Of a stretch of 64,000 nt of DNA, positions 46,022 to 54,566 are shown piece by piece. Each line of letters begins with the position of its first letter. Position 1 is the first letter of the stretch. The notes under the pieces are model-generated. The model searched no databases, was not told the DNA's origin, and saw nothing but the letters and a program-made list of their open reading frames with translations. Source of the DNA: Cupriavidus basilensis (GTDB lineage Bacteria; Pseudomonadota; Gammaproteobacteria; Burkholderiales; Burkholderiaceae); contig NZ_BBQM01000022.1 of assembly GCF_000876015.1 (NCBI RefSeq), positions 62,001-126,000 of the forward strand. Reading direction: 5' to 3'. The position numbers and the translations under genes are program-made.

Positions 46022-47413
46022 ATGCATATTCACATCCTCGGCATCTGCGGCACGTTCATGGGCGGCCTGGCCGTGCTGGCCAAGCAGGCCGGCCACCGCG
46101 TGACCGGCTGCGACGCCAACGTCTATCCCCCCATGAGCACCCAGCTCGAGGCGCAGGGCATCGAGCTGATCGAGGGCTTCGACCCGGCGCAACTGGCGCT
46201 GGAGCCGGACCTGTTCGTGGTCGGCAACGTGGTGTCGCGCGGCAATCCGCTGATGGAGGCCATCCTCAACCGCAACCTGCCCTATACCTCGGGCCCGCAG
46301 TGGCTGGGCGAGCACGTGCTGCGCGGCAAGTGGACGCTGGCGGTGGCCGGCACGCACGGCAAGACCACCACCACCTCCATGCTGGCCTGGATCCTGGAAG
46401 ATGCCGGCTACCAGCCGGGCTTCCTGGTGGGCGGCGTGCCGCAGAACTTCGGCGTGTCGGCGCGGGTGACGGCATCGGACTTCTTCGTCATCGAAGCCGA
46501 CGAATACGACACCGCTTTCTTCGACAAGCGCAGCAAGTTCGTCCACTACCGTCCGCGCACGGCCATCCTGAACAACCTCGAATACGATCACGCCGACATC
46601 TTCCCCGATCTTGCCGCGATCGAAACCCAGTTCCACCACCTGGTGCGCACCGTGCCCGAGCAGGGCCGGCTGATCGTCAACGGCATGGAGGAAAGCCTGG
46701 CGCGCGTGCTGGAGCGCGGCTGCTGGAGCGAGACCGAGCAGTTTGGCCTGGGCGAGTGGCGCGCCGGCGAACCGGTGGAGCTGGCCGGCGCGGACACGGA
46801 GCGGGACCGCTTCGACGTGTGGTTCGGCGACGCCGTGCAAGGCCGCGTCGACTGGACCCTGCAGGGCACCCACAACCGCATGAACGCGCTGGCCGCGATC
46901 GCCGCGGCGCGCCACGTGGGCGTGCCGCCGGCGCAGGCCATCGACTCGCTGGCGCGCTTCGCCAACGTGAAGCGCCGCATGGAGGTGCGCGGCGAGGCCG
47001 GCGGCATCACCGTCTACGACGATTTCGCCCATCACCCCACCGCCATCCAGACCACGCTCGCGGGGCTGCGCCGGCGTGTCGGCGCGGCGCGCATCCTGGC
47101 CGTGCTGGAGCCGCGCTCCAACACCATGAAGCTGGGCGTGATGAAGGCGCAGCTGCCGGCCAGCCTGGAAGCGGCCGACCTCGTGTTCGGCTACGGCGCG
47201 GCCAGCGGCAAGGACGCGCTCGGCTGGGACCTGGGCGAGGCGCTGGCGCCGCTGGGCGAGCGCGCCGCCGCCTTCAGCGACCTCGCCGCGCTGGTGCGGG
47301 CGGTGCGCGCCGCGGCGCGCCCGGGCGACCACGTGCTGGTGATGAGCAACGGCGGCTTCGGCGGCGTGCACCAGAAGCTGCTGGATGCCTTCGCCGCCGG
47401 CGCGGCGGCCTGA
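46022..47413 (+). CDS. mpl: UDP-N-acetylmuramate:tripeptide ligase Mpl
   Basis: 463 residues. Joins recycled murein tripeptide (L-Ala-gamma-D-Glu-meso-DAP) to UDP-MurNAc, bypassing MurC-MurE. Mur ligase features: MHIHILGICGTFMGGLAVLAKQAGH (UDP-binding start), ATP loop GTHGKTTTTSM near residues 109-118, the FFVIEADEYDTAFFDKRSKFVHY segment, TAILNNLEYDHADIF and GTHNRMNALAAIAAARH. Uses peptide freed by AmpD (gene at 13957). yqiA starts 12 bases after its stop. Confidence 0.96.
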   Translation: MHIHILGICGTFMGGLAVLAKQAGHRVTGCDANVYPPMSTQLEAQGIELIEGFDPAQLALEPDLFVVGNVVSRGNPLMEAILNRNLPYTSGPQWLGEHVLRGKWTLAVAGTHGKTTTTSMLAWILEDAGYQPGFLVGGVPQNFGVSARVTASDFFVIEADEYDTAFFDKRSKFVHYRPRTAILNNLEYDHADIFPDLAAIETQFHHLVRTVPEQGRLIVNGMEESLARVLERGCWSETEQFGLGEWRAGEPVELAGADTERDRFDVWFGDAVQGRVDWTLQGTHNRMNALAAIAAARHVGVPPAQAIDSLARFANVKRRMEVRGEAGGITVYDDFAHHPTAIQTTLAGLRRRVGAARILAVLEPRSNTMKLGVMKAQLPASLEAADLVFGYGAASGKDALGWDLGEALAPLGERAAAFSDLAALVRAVRAAARPGDHVLVMSNGGFGGVHQKLLDAFAAGAAA

Positions 47414-47425
47414 GCGGGGCGCGGC

Positions 47426-48046
47426 ATGCTGCTGTACCTGCATGGTTTCCGTTCCTCGCCGCAGTCGTTCAAGGCGCGCATGGTGCAGGAGCGCATGCGC
47501 GCCTGGGGCGCCGCGCGCTACTACGCCTGCCCGGTGCTGAACGTGTCGCCGGCGGCGGCCATCGCCCAGGCGGAGGCCGCCATCGCCGCCTCGCAGGCCG
47601 GCGGCGCGCAGCCGCTGGCCATCATCGGCTCGTCGCTGGGCGGCTTCTACGCGCGCTGGCTGGCCGAGCGCCACGGCTGCCGCGCGGTGCTGCTCAACCC
47701 GGCCGTGCATCCATGGACCGACCTCGAGCGCTACCTGGGCGACCAGCCGCTGTGGCACGGCGGCGGCTCGGTGCGCGTGGAGCGCCATCATCTGGACGAA
47801 CTGCTGGCCCTGCGCGTCGAGACGATCACGCGGCCCGAGCGCTATTTCCTGCTGGCCGCGACCGGCGACGAGGTGCTCGACCACCGCGAGATGCTGGCGG
47901 CGTTTCCCGGCGCGCGCACGCGCGTGATCGAGGGCAGCGACCACGGCATCAGCGAATTCGCCGACTATGTCGACGAAGTGCTGGCTTTCTGCGGCTATGG
48001 CCCCGGCGGCCCGGTGCCGCAGGACGGGCCGGGGATGCCGGCATGA
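47426..48046 (+). CDS. yqiA: Esterase YqiA (alpha/beta hydrolase)
   Basis: 206 residues. Alpha/beta hydrolase with oxyanion motif YLHGFRSSPQSFKA, nucleophile S70 in IIGSSLGGFYARWLAE, and catalytic histidine in EGSDHGISEFADYVDEVLAF. The NPAVHPWTDLERYLG stretch is typical of the UPF0227/YqiA family. Natural substrate unknown. Tightly placed between mpl and ubiC on the same strand. Confidence 0.88.
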   Translation: MLLYLHGFRSSPQSFKARMVQERMRAWGAARYYACPVLNVSPAAAIAQAEAAIAASQAGGAQPLAIIGSSLGGFYARWLAERHGCRAVLLNPAVHPWTDLERYLGDQPLWHGGGSVRVERHHLDELLALRVETITRPERYFLLAATGDEVLDHREMLAAFPGARTRVIEGSDHGISEFADYVDEVLAFCGYGPGGPVPQDGPGMPA

Positions 48047-48053
48047 GCGCGGC

Positions 48054-48647
48054 ATGAAGGCGGCGCACCTGCGCCGCGGCGCCTGGCACGCCCATTTGCC
48101 CGAGGACCGCGCCATCGGCGCCAACCTGCGGCGCTGGGTGTGCGGCGAGGGCTCGCTGACCGCCCGGCTGGTGGCCGCCTCGGCGCGCTTTCGCGTGCGC
48201 CGCCTGGCGCAGCGCATGGAAGTGGCGCTGGCCGACGAATGGCAGGCGCTGGGGCTGCCGGCGCGCCGCCGCGCGCTGGCGCGCGAGGTGCTGCTGGTGT
48301 GCGACGGCACGCCGGCCATCTTCGCCCACACCGTGGTGGTGGCCGCGCACGCCCGGCGCGACTGGCCCTTCCTGCGCGGCCTGGGCGAGCGCCCGCTCGG
48401 CGGCGCGCTGTTCGTCGACCCGCGCGTGCGGCGCGAGCCGTTCGCGTTTGCCCGCCTGCCGGCGCACCACCCGCTGCGCCGGCGCCTGGCGCTGGCCGTG
48501 CCGGCCATGCGCGAACTGGCCCCCAACGTGACGCTGCCGGCACGCCGCTCGCTGTTCCGCCGCGGCGGCGGCGCCATGCTCGTGACCGAGGTCTTCCTGC
48601 CCGACCTGCGCGCGCGCCGCGCGCCGGAGCTCGCCGGCGGCCAGTGA
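48054..48647 (+). CDS. ubiC: Chorismate lyase
   Basis: 197 residues. Converts chorismate to 4-hydroxybenzoate and pyruvate, the entry to ubiquinone. Motifs include LTARLVAASARFRVRRLAQR, REVLLVCDGTPAIFAHTVV, RGLGERPLGGALFVDPRVRREPFAFARL and the terminal RRSLFRRGGGAMLVTEVFLP. The frame is open from 47967 within yqiA, but the ATG at 48054, 8 bases after the yqiA stop, gives the family start. Chorismate comes from the pathway served by aroQ and aroE in this window. Confidence 0.9.
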   Translation: MKAAHLRRGAWHAHLPEDRAIGANLRRWVCGEGSLTARLVAASARFRVRRLAQRMEVALADEWQALGLPARRRALAREVLLVCDGTPAIFAHTVVVAAHARRDWPFLRGLGERPLGGALFVDPRVRREPFAFARLPAHHPLRRRLALAVPAMRELAPNVTLPARRSLFRRGGGAMLVTEVFLPDLRARRAPELAGGQ

Positions 48648-48745
48648 AGCCACGGTCACGACATCGACACGAACACAGGTAAACCTACCAACACCAACCG
48701 CGCCCCCACCACCACCAACGCCACCAGGAACTAGGGACCGACATC

Positions 48746-49486
48746 ATGAAATTGCAGGGACGGGTTGCCATCATTACCGGCGCGGCTGCCGGCATCGGCT
48801 TTGCCACCGCGCAGCGCTTCGCCGCCGAAGGCGCGATCGTGGTGCTGTGCGACGTGCAGGAAGAGCGCGTGCACGCCGCCGCGGCGCAGATCGCGCAGAC
48901 CGGCGCCACCGCGCTGGCCTTCAAGGTCGACGTGACGCACCGCGACGAAGTCGACGCCGCCGTGGCCGCCACGCTGGCCGCGCACGGCCGCATCGACATC
49001 CTGATCAACAACGCCGGCATCACCAAGGACGCGCGCCTGGTCAAGATGAGCGAGGCCCAGTTCGACGCCGTGATCGACGTCAACCTCAAGGGCGTGTTCA
49101 ACTGCGCGCAGGCGGTGGCCGAGATCATGGTCGAGCAGGGCCGCGGCGTGATTCTCAATGCATCCAGCGTGGTCGGCCTGTACGGCAACTTCGGCCAGAC
49201 CAACTACGCCGCCACCAAGTTCGGCGTGATCGGCTTCACCAAGACCTGGGCGCGCGAGCTGGGCCCCAAGGGCGTGCGCGTCAACGCGGTGTGCCCGGGC
49301 TTCGTCGCCACCGACATCCTGCGCACGGTGCCGGAGAAGGTGCTCGACGGCATGAAGTCCGCGTGCTGGCTGCGCCGCCTGGCCGAGCCGGCCGAGATCG
49401 CCAGCATCTACGCCTTCCTCGCCAGCGACGACGCCAGCTACGTCAACGGCGTGGCGATCGAGGCCAGCGGCGGCATGTCGCTGTAG
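48746..49486 (+). CDS. Short-chain dehydrogenase/reductase (FabG-like)
   Basis: 246 residues. Classical SDR: NAD(P) motif ITGAAAGIG (10-18), LINNAG (87-92), catalytic S140/S141, Y154 and K158 (NASSVVGLYGNFGQTNYAATK), and VNAVCPGFVATDI. Close to beta-ketoacyl-ACP or acetoacetyl-CoA reductases, but no fatty-acid or polyhydroxyalkanoate gene adjoins it, so the exact substrate is open. The 98 bases upstream contain a CCACCA-rich low-complexity stretch and AGGGA before the ATG. Confidence 0.88.
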   Translation: MKLQGRVAIITGAAAGIGFATAQRFAAEGAIVVLCDVQEERVHAAAAQIAQTGATALAFKVDVTHRDEVDAAVAATLAAHGRIDILINNAGITKDARLVKMSEAQFDAVIDVNLKGVFNCAQAVAEIMVEQGRGVILNASSVVGLYGNFGQTNYAATKFGVIGFTKTWARELGPKGVRVNAVCPGFVATDILRTVPEKVLDGMKSACWLRRLAEPAEIASIYAFLASDDASYVNGVAIEASGGMSL

Positions 49487-49668
49487 CACGGCGGGCCGCG
49501 CCCGGCTGGCGGCCGGCGCGGTGCGGTATCATCTCGGGTCCGGTCGCCGCCTCGCCTGAAGGCGGCTCCTTGCTTCATTTCTCTCACCGGGCCGTTCCGA
49601 GCGGCGTTGCCCGACGCCAGGCGCCGGCTTCGCCGGGCGGCTCCCGGCATTTCTGAAAGTACCGATCC

Positions 49669-51813
49669 ATGCAGTTGCTGTTCGAAGAAGGCGGCGAGAT
49701 TCGCGCCGGCACCGTGCTGACCCAGCAGGGCGAGGCCTACCAGGTGGAATTGCCCGCGGGCAAGCGCACCAAGGTCAAGTCGCGCGACGTGCTGCTGCAG
49801 TTTGCGCAGCCCTCGGCGATCGAGCTGGTGCGCCAGACCGCCGAGCTGGTCGGCGAGATCGACCTGGACTTCCTGTGGGAATGCGCGGCCGAGGAAGAGT
49901 TCGGCTTTGCCGACCTGGCCGCCGAATACTACGGCGCGGGCGCGGGCGTGGTGCAGCAGGCCGCGCTGGCGCAGGCGCTGCACGGCAACCCGGTCTATTT
50001 CCGCCGCAAGGGGCGGGGCCGCTACCAGCGCGCGCCGGAAGACCAGTTGAAGGCCGCGCTGGCCGCGCTCGAGCGCAAGAAGCAGCAGGCCCAGGTGCAG
50101 GCCGAGTACGAAGCCCAGCTCAAGGCGCTGGCGCTGCCCGATGCGTTCCGCGGCAAGGCGCTGCAACTGCTGTTCAAGCCCGACAAGAACAGCCTCGAAT
50201 ACAAGGCGATGGACGCCGCCTGCACCGCGCTGGGCATGTCGCCGATGCGGCTGATGGTGGCGGTGGGCGGCATCGCCAGCCCGCGCGCGCTGCACGAGGC
50301 CAAGTTCCTCTCCGAATGCTTCCCCAAGGGCACCGGCTTTCCCGAGGTGGCCGTGCCCGAGCCGGCCGGCGAGCTGCCGCGCGCGGCGGTGCAGGCGTTC
50401 TCGATCGACGACGTCACCACCACCGAGATCGACGACGCGCTGTCGGTCACGCCGCTGGACGGCGGCAAGATCCGCGTCGGCGTGCACATCGCCGCGCCGG
50501 GCCTGGGCATCCGCCGCGGCGAGCCGCTCGACGCGGTGGCGCGCCAGCGCCTGTCCACGGTCTATTTCCCCGGCGACAAGATCACCATGCTGCCCGACGC
50601 CGTGGTGGAGCGCTACACGCTGCAGGAAGGGCGCGAATGCCCGGCGTTGTCGCTCTACGTCGACTACGACCCGGCCCTGCAGATGATCCTTGGCAGCGAG
50701 ACCCGCGCCGAGATGGTCATGATCGCCGCCAACCTGCGCCACAACCTGCTCGATGACGTAGTGACCGAGGCCGCGCTGGCTGCCGGCACCGGCGACTATC
50801 CGTTCCGCCCCGAGCTGACCCAGCTCTGGCATTTCGCCGGCTGGCTGCACGACGAGCGCCAGAAGGCGCGCCTGGCCAGCGGCCTGCGCCCGGAATCGCA
50901 CAACCGCGCGGACTACAACTTCTACCTCGACGCGCTGCCGGACGGCGGCGAGCGCGTGCGCATCGAGCAGCGCCGGCGCGGCTCGCCGCTGGACAAGATC
51001 GTGGCCGAGCTGATGATCCTGGCCAACAGCACCTGGGGCAAGCTGCTGGCCGACCACGGCGTGCCGGGCATCTACCGCACGCAGAAGGCCTGGGGCATGC
51101 ACCGCACCCGCATGCAGACCTACCCGGCGCCGCACGAGGGGCTGGGCGTGGCGCAATATGCGTGGAGCACCTCGCCGCTGCGCCGCTACGTCGACCTGGT
51201 CAACCAGTGGCAGATCCTGGCGGTGGCCCAGCACGGCGTCACCGCCAAGCTGGTGGCGCCGTTCAAGCCCAAGGACGCCGACCTGCTGGCCGCCGTGGCC
51301 GACTTCGAAGGCACCTACGCGGCCTACGCCGACCACCAGTCCACGATGGAGCGCTACTGGTGCCTGCGCTGGCTGGCCCAGGAAAAGCGCGAGCGCATGA
51401 TGGCCTCGGTGCTCAAGGAAGGCGCGGTGCGCTTTGCCGAGATCCCGCTGGTCACGCGCGTGCCCGAGCTGGCCCAGGCCGCGCGCGGCACCCAGGTGCT
51501 GCTGGAGATCGGCGCCACCGACGAGATCTCGCTCGAGGTGTCGTGCCGCGTGCTGGAAGTGTTCGCTGGCGAGGGCGAGCTGCCCTCGGAAGAACTGGAA
51601 GGCGACGACGAGGCCGCCGAGGTGTCGGCCGAGGCCGCCGCCGAAGCCGCCGCCGAGGAGGCCGCGCAGGCGGCTGCCGAGGGCGGCGCGGACGGCGCTG
51701 CCGTGGAGGCACCGGCGCAGGACGGCGACGCCGCCGATGCCGCCGGCGCGCCGGGCGACGCCGGCGACGCTTCGTCGGGCGCACGCGACACCGGCGCCGG
51801 CGGCGGCGCCTGA
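49669..51813 (+). CDS. RNase II/RNB-domain ribonuclease with acidic Ala-rich tail
   Basis: 714 residues. N-terminal beta domain (QLLFEEGGEIRAGTVLTQQGEAYQVELPAGKRTKVKSRDVLL), then the RNB catalytic core with acidic residues in SIDDVTTTEIDDALSVTPLDGGKIRVGVHIAAPG and ISDG-like FPGDKITMLPD, ending YAWSTSPLRRYVDLVNQWQI. It should degrade RNA 3' to 5'. The last ~90 residues are Ala/Glu/Asp/Gly repeats (EAAAEAAAEEAAQAAAEGG...), absent from E. coli RNase II and probably disordered. Shorter than RNase R and lacks its basic tail. Upstream gap has a GCCGCCT/AGGCGGC stem-loop at 49546-49566. Confidence 0.87.
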   Translation: MQLLFEEGGEIRAGTVLTQQGEAYQVELPAGKRTKVKSRDVLLQFAQPSAIELVRQTAELVGEIDLDFLWECAAEEEFGFADLAAEYYGAGAGVVQQAALAQALHGNPVYFRRKGRGRYQRAPEDQLKAALAALERKKQQAQVQAEYEAQLKALALPDAFRGKALQLLFKPDKNSLEYKAMDAACTALGMSPMRLMVAVGGIASPRALHEAKFLSECFPKGTGFPEVAVPEPAGELPRAAVQAFSIDDVTTTEIDDALSVTPLDGGKIRVGVHIAAPGLGIRRGEPLDAVARQRLSTVYFPGDKITMLPDAVVERYTLQEGRECPALSLYVDYDPALQMILGSETRAEMVMIAANLRHNLLDDVVTEAALAAGTGDYPFRPELTQLWHFAGWLHDERQKARLASGLRPESHNRADYNFYLDALPDGGERVRIEQRRRGSPLDKIVAELMILANSTWGKLLADHGVPGIYRTQKAWGMHRTRMQTYPAPHEGLGVAQYAWSTSPLRRYVDLVNQWQILAVAQHGVTAKLVAPFKPKDADLLAAVADFEGTYAAYADHQSTMERYWCLRWLAQEKRERMMASVLKEGAVRFAEIPLVTRVPELAQAARGTQVLLEIGATDEISLEVSCRVLEVFAGEGELPSEELEGDDEAAEVSAEAAAEAAAEEAAQAAAEGGADGAAVEAPAQDGDAADAAGAPGDAGDASSGARDTGAGGGA

Positions 51814-51936
51814 CGCCCTCGGAAAAAACGGGGCGCTCCCTTACAATCGCAGTCTGAACCGGGCCGGGTCCGACAGGCACGTGCCCGGTCCCGCCGCCGC
51901 CCCGATCCCTCTACGCCAGCAACCACGCCAGCCATC

Positions 51937-52854
51937 GTGAAAGCCGCCTTTTCTCCCCGCCAGTGGTGGAATGCCAGCAGCACGATGAGCAAGGCGCTGG
52001 CCGTGTCGGTGCTGGCCCATGCGCTGCTGCTCACGGTGCGCGTGGTCGCGCCCGAGGCCTTCGAGATCAAGCGCACCGATGCCGCGCTCGACGTGGTGCT
52101 GGTCAACTCCAAGTCCGCGCAGCGCCCGCAGAACCCGACCGTGCTGGCGCAGGCCAATCTCGACGGCGGCGGCGAGCAGGACCAGCAGCGCGCCACCACG
52201 CCGCTGCCGGCCCAGACCGCCACCAAGGACGGCGACCTGGTGCGCCAGATGCAGCGCCGCGTGGAGCAGCTCGAGCAGGAGCAGCAGCGGCTCATGACGC
52301 AGGCGCGCGAAGCCGCGCCGACGGTCAGCAGCCAGCCGCTCAAGCCCGGCCAGCTGCGCACCGAGATGCCGCTGCGCGGCCAGGACGAGCGCACCTCGCT
52401 CGACGAGATGGCCAAGCTCGAAGCCGAGATCGGGCGCAGCCTGGAGCAGTACGCCAAGCGGCCCAAGCGCTTCCAGCTCACCGCCACCAGCGCGCAGGAA
52501 GTCGAGTACGCGCAGTACTACGACCGCCTGCGCCAGAAGATCGAGGCGCGCGGCACCGCCGATTTTCCCCAGCGCAACGGCAAGCCGCTGTACGGCCAGC
52601 TGATCCTGGTGATCAACGTCAACCGCCAGGGCCGGCTCGGCTATAACCGCGACGGCTACAACGTCGACGCCATCGACGTGGTCAAGAGCTCGGGCGACCC
52701 GGCGCTGGACCGCCAGGCGGTGGCGATCGTGCGCGCGGCCGCGCCGTTCGGCGGCTTCACGCCGCAGATGCAGGCGCGCCAGGATATTCTCGAAGTGATC
52801 TCCACCTTCAGGTTTTCGCGCAGCGGCCTGGAAACCCGCCTACAGGCCAGATGA
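51937..52854 (+). CDS. TonB-family energy transducer
   Basis: 305 residues. Membrane anchor near the N-terminus (ALAVSVLAHALLLTVRVV), then a periplasmic Gln/Arg coiled-coil region (DLVRQMQRRVEQLEQEQQRLMTQAREA) and a C-terminal TonB domain (GKPLYGQLILVINVNRQGRLGYNRDGYNVDAIDVVKSSGDPALDRQAVAIVRAAAPFGGF). The Pro-Glu/Pro-Lys spanner of E. coli TonB is missing and a coiled coil takes its place. The start is GTG. No exbB/exbD nearby. It overlaps aroE (ATGATG/TGA). Confidence 0.87.
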   Translation: MKAAFSPRQWWNASSTMSKALAVSVLAHALLLTVRVVAPEAFEIKRTDAALDVVLVNSKSAQRPQNPTVLAQANLDGGGEQDQQRATTPLPAQTATKDGDLVRQMQRRVEQLEQEQQRLMTQAREAAPTVSSQPLKPGQLRTEMPLRGQDERTSLDEMAKLEAEIGRSLEQYAKRPKRFQLTATSAQEVEYAQYYDRLRQKIEARGTADFPQRNGKPLYGQLILVINVNRQGRLGYNRDGYNVDAIDVVKSSGDPALDRQAVAIVRAAAPFGGFTPQMQARQDILEVISTFRFSRSGLETRLQAR

Positions 52855-53756
52855 TGTCAACAGAAACCACGCAGACCCCCGCCACCGCCGACCGCTACGT
52901 GGTGGTCGGCAACCCGATCGCGCACAGCCGCTCGCCCGCCATCCACGCCGCCTTCGCGCGGCAGACCGGCGAGGCCGTTTCCTATGAGCGCCTGCTGGCG
53001 CCGCTGGACGGGTTTGCCGACACCGTGCGCGCGTTCTTCGCCGGCGGCGGCCACGGCCTGAACGTGACCGTGCCGTTCAAGCTCGAGGCCTACGACCTGG
53101 CCGACCGCCTCACGCCGCGCGCCGAGAGCGCCGGCGCGGTCAACACCATGTGGATCGAGGACGGCCTGATCCACGGCGACAACACCGACGGCATCGGCCT
53201 CGTGCGCGACATCGAGATCAACCTCGACACGCTGCTCGAAGGACGCCGCATCCTGCTGCTCGGCGCCGGCGGCGCGGCCAGGGGCGCGATGCTGCCGCTG
53301 GTGATGTGCCGCCCCGACCGGATCGTGGTGGCCAACCGCACCGCCGAGCGCGCCAGCTTCATCCTCGAGGACGTGGCGCAGCAGGCCGACGAATACGGCG
53401 TGGAACTGTGGGGCGGCGGCTTCGACGCGCTCGCCGCGCTGACCGGCGACGACGCCTGCGACGTGGTCATCAACGCCACCAGCAGCAGCCTGCAGGGCGA
53501 ACTGCCGCCGCTGCCGGCCGAACTGCTGGGCAAGGACGTGCTGGCCTACGACATGATGTACGGCGCCGAGCCGACCGTGTTCCTGAAGTTCGCCGCGCAA
53601 AGCGGCGCGCGCACCAGCGACGGGCTGGGCATGCTGGTCGAGCAGGCCGCCGAGGCCTTCTACAACTGGCGCGGCGTGCGGCCCGCCACCGCGCCGGTGC
53701 TGGCGCAACTGCGCGCCGAGCTGCAGGCGGAGCCGGCGGGCAAGCCAGCCCGCTGA
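52851..53756 (+). CDS. aroE: Shikimate dehydrogenase
   Basis: 301 residues. Reduces 3-dehydroshikimate to shikimate with NADPH. VVVGNPIAHSRSPAIHAAFARQTG (shikimate-binding SRSP), GLNVTVPFKLEAYDLADRLTPRAESAGAVNTMW (catalytic Lys), DNTDGIGLVRDI, and the nucleotide motif ILLLGAGGAARGAMLPL are all present. An ATGATG start overlaps the tonB stop; mtgA follows 27 bases later, matching the common aroE-mtgA pair. Confidence 0.96.
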   Translation: MMSTETTQTPATADRYVVVGNPIAHSRSPAIHAAFARQTGEAVSYERLLAPLDGFADTVRAFFAGGGHGLNVTVPFKLEAYDLADRLTPRAESAGAVNTMWIEDGLIHGDNTDGIGLVRDIEINLDTLLEGRRILLLGAGGAARGAMLPLVMCRPDRIVVANRTAERASFILEDVAQQADEYGVELWGGGFDALAALTGDDACDVVINATSSSLQGELPPLPAELLGKDVLAYDMMYGAEPTVFLKFAAQSGARTSDGLGMLVEQAAEAFYNWRGVRPATAPVLAQLRAELQAEPAGKPAR

Positions 53757-53783
53757 GCGACCGGCCGGCCGCGCGCATCCGTC

Positions 53784-54548
53784 ATGGCAGAACGCAGGCG
53801 CACCGCCCGCTCCGCCGCCGCCACGTCCGCGCGCGGCCCCGGCGCGCTGCGCTGGCTGGCCTACCTGATCGGCGTCGCGGTGGCCGGCGTGCTGGCCATG
53901 CAGGTGTATTTCTTCCTGCAGATCGCCGCGTGGCAATACGTGAACCCGTCTTCCACCGCGTTCATGCGCGCCGAGCGCTGGCGGTTGTGCGGCTTCAACG
54001 TCTGGAACTGCCAGGTGGACCGGCGCTGGGTCGGCTACGACGACATCTCGCGCAACCTCAAGCGCGCGGTGATCGCCAGCGAGGACGCCGACTTCGTCAA
54101 CCATCCCGGCTACGAGCTCGACGCCATGCTCGATGCCTGGGAGCGCAACAAGAAGCGCGGCCACATCGTGCGCGGCGGCTCCACCATCACCCAGCAACTG
54201 GCCAAGAACCTGTTCCTCTCGCCCGAGCAGCACTACCTGCGCAAGGGGCAGGAGCTGGCCATCACGTGGATGCTGGAGTTCTGGCTCGACAAGCAGCGCA
54301 TCTTCGAGATCTACCTGAACTCGGTGGAGTGGGGCGAGGGCGTGTTCGGCGCCGAGGCCGCCGCCCAGCACTACTTCAAGACCAGCGCGGCGAAGCTCAA
54401 CGTGGGCCAGGCGGCGCGCCTGGCCGCGGCGCTGCCGGCGCCGAAGTGCTTCGACAAGAAGCCGTACTGCGCCAGCGTGCGCGTCAACTTCAAGGTCAAG
54501 GCCGGCATCATCGCGCGCCGCATGGGCGCGGCCACGCTGCCGGACTGA
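53784..54548 (+). CDS. mtgA: Monofunctional peptidoglycan glycosyltransferase MtgA
   Basis: 254 residues. Polymerises lipid II into glycan strands at the inner membrane. An N-terminal anchor (LAYLIGVAVAGVLAMQVYFFLQI) precedes the GT51 domain: catalytic glutamate in VIASEDADFVNHPG, RGGSTITQQLAKNLFLSPEQ, KGQELAITWMLEFWLDKQRIFEIYLNSVEWGEGVFGAEAAAQHYF. No transpeptidase domain. Convergent with corA, 18 bases between stops. Confidence 0.96.
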   Translation: MAERRRTARSAAATSARGPGALRWLAYLIGVAVAGVLAMQVYFFLQIAAWQYVNPSSTAFMRAERWRLCGFNVWNCQVDRRWVGYDDISRNLKRAVIASEDADFVNHPGYELDAMLDAWERNKKRGHIVRGGSTITQQLAKNLFLSPEQHYLRKGQELAITWMLEFWLDKQRIFEIYLNSVEWGEGVFGAEAAAQHYFKTSAAKLNVGQAARLAAALPAPKCFDKKPYCASVRVNFKVKAGIIARRMGAATLPD

Positions 54549-54566
54549 ACGGCGCCCCGGGTCCGC

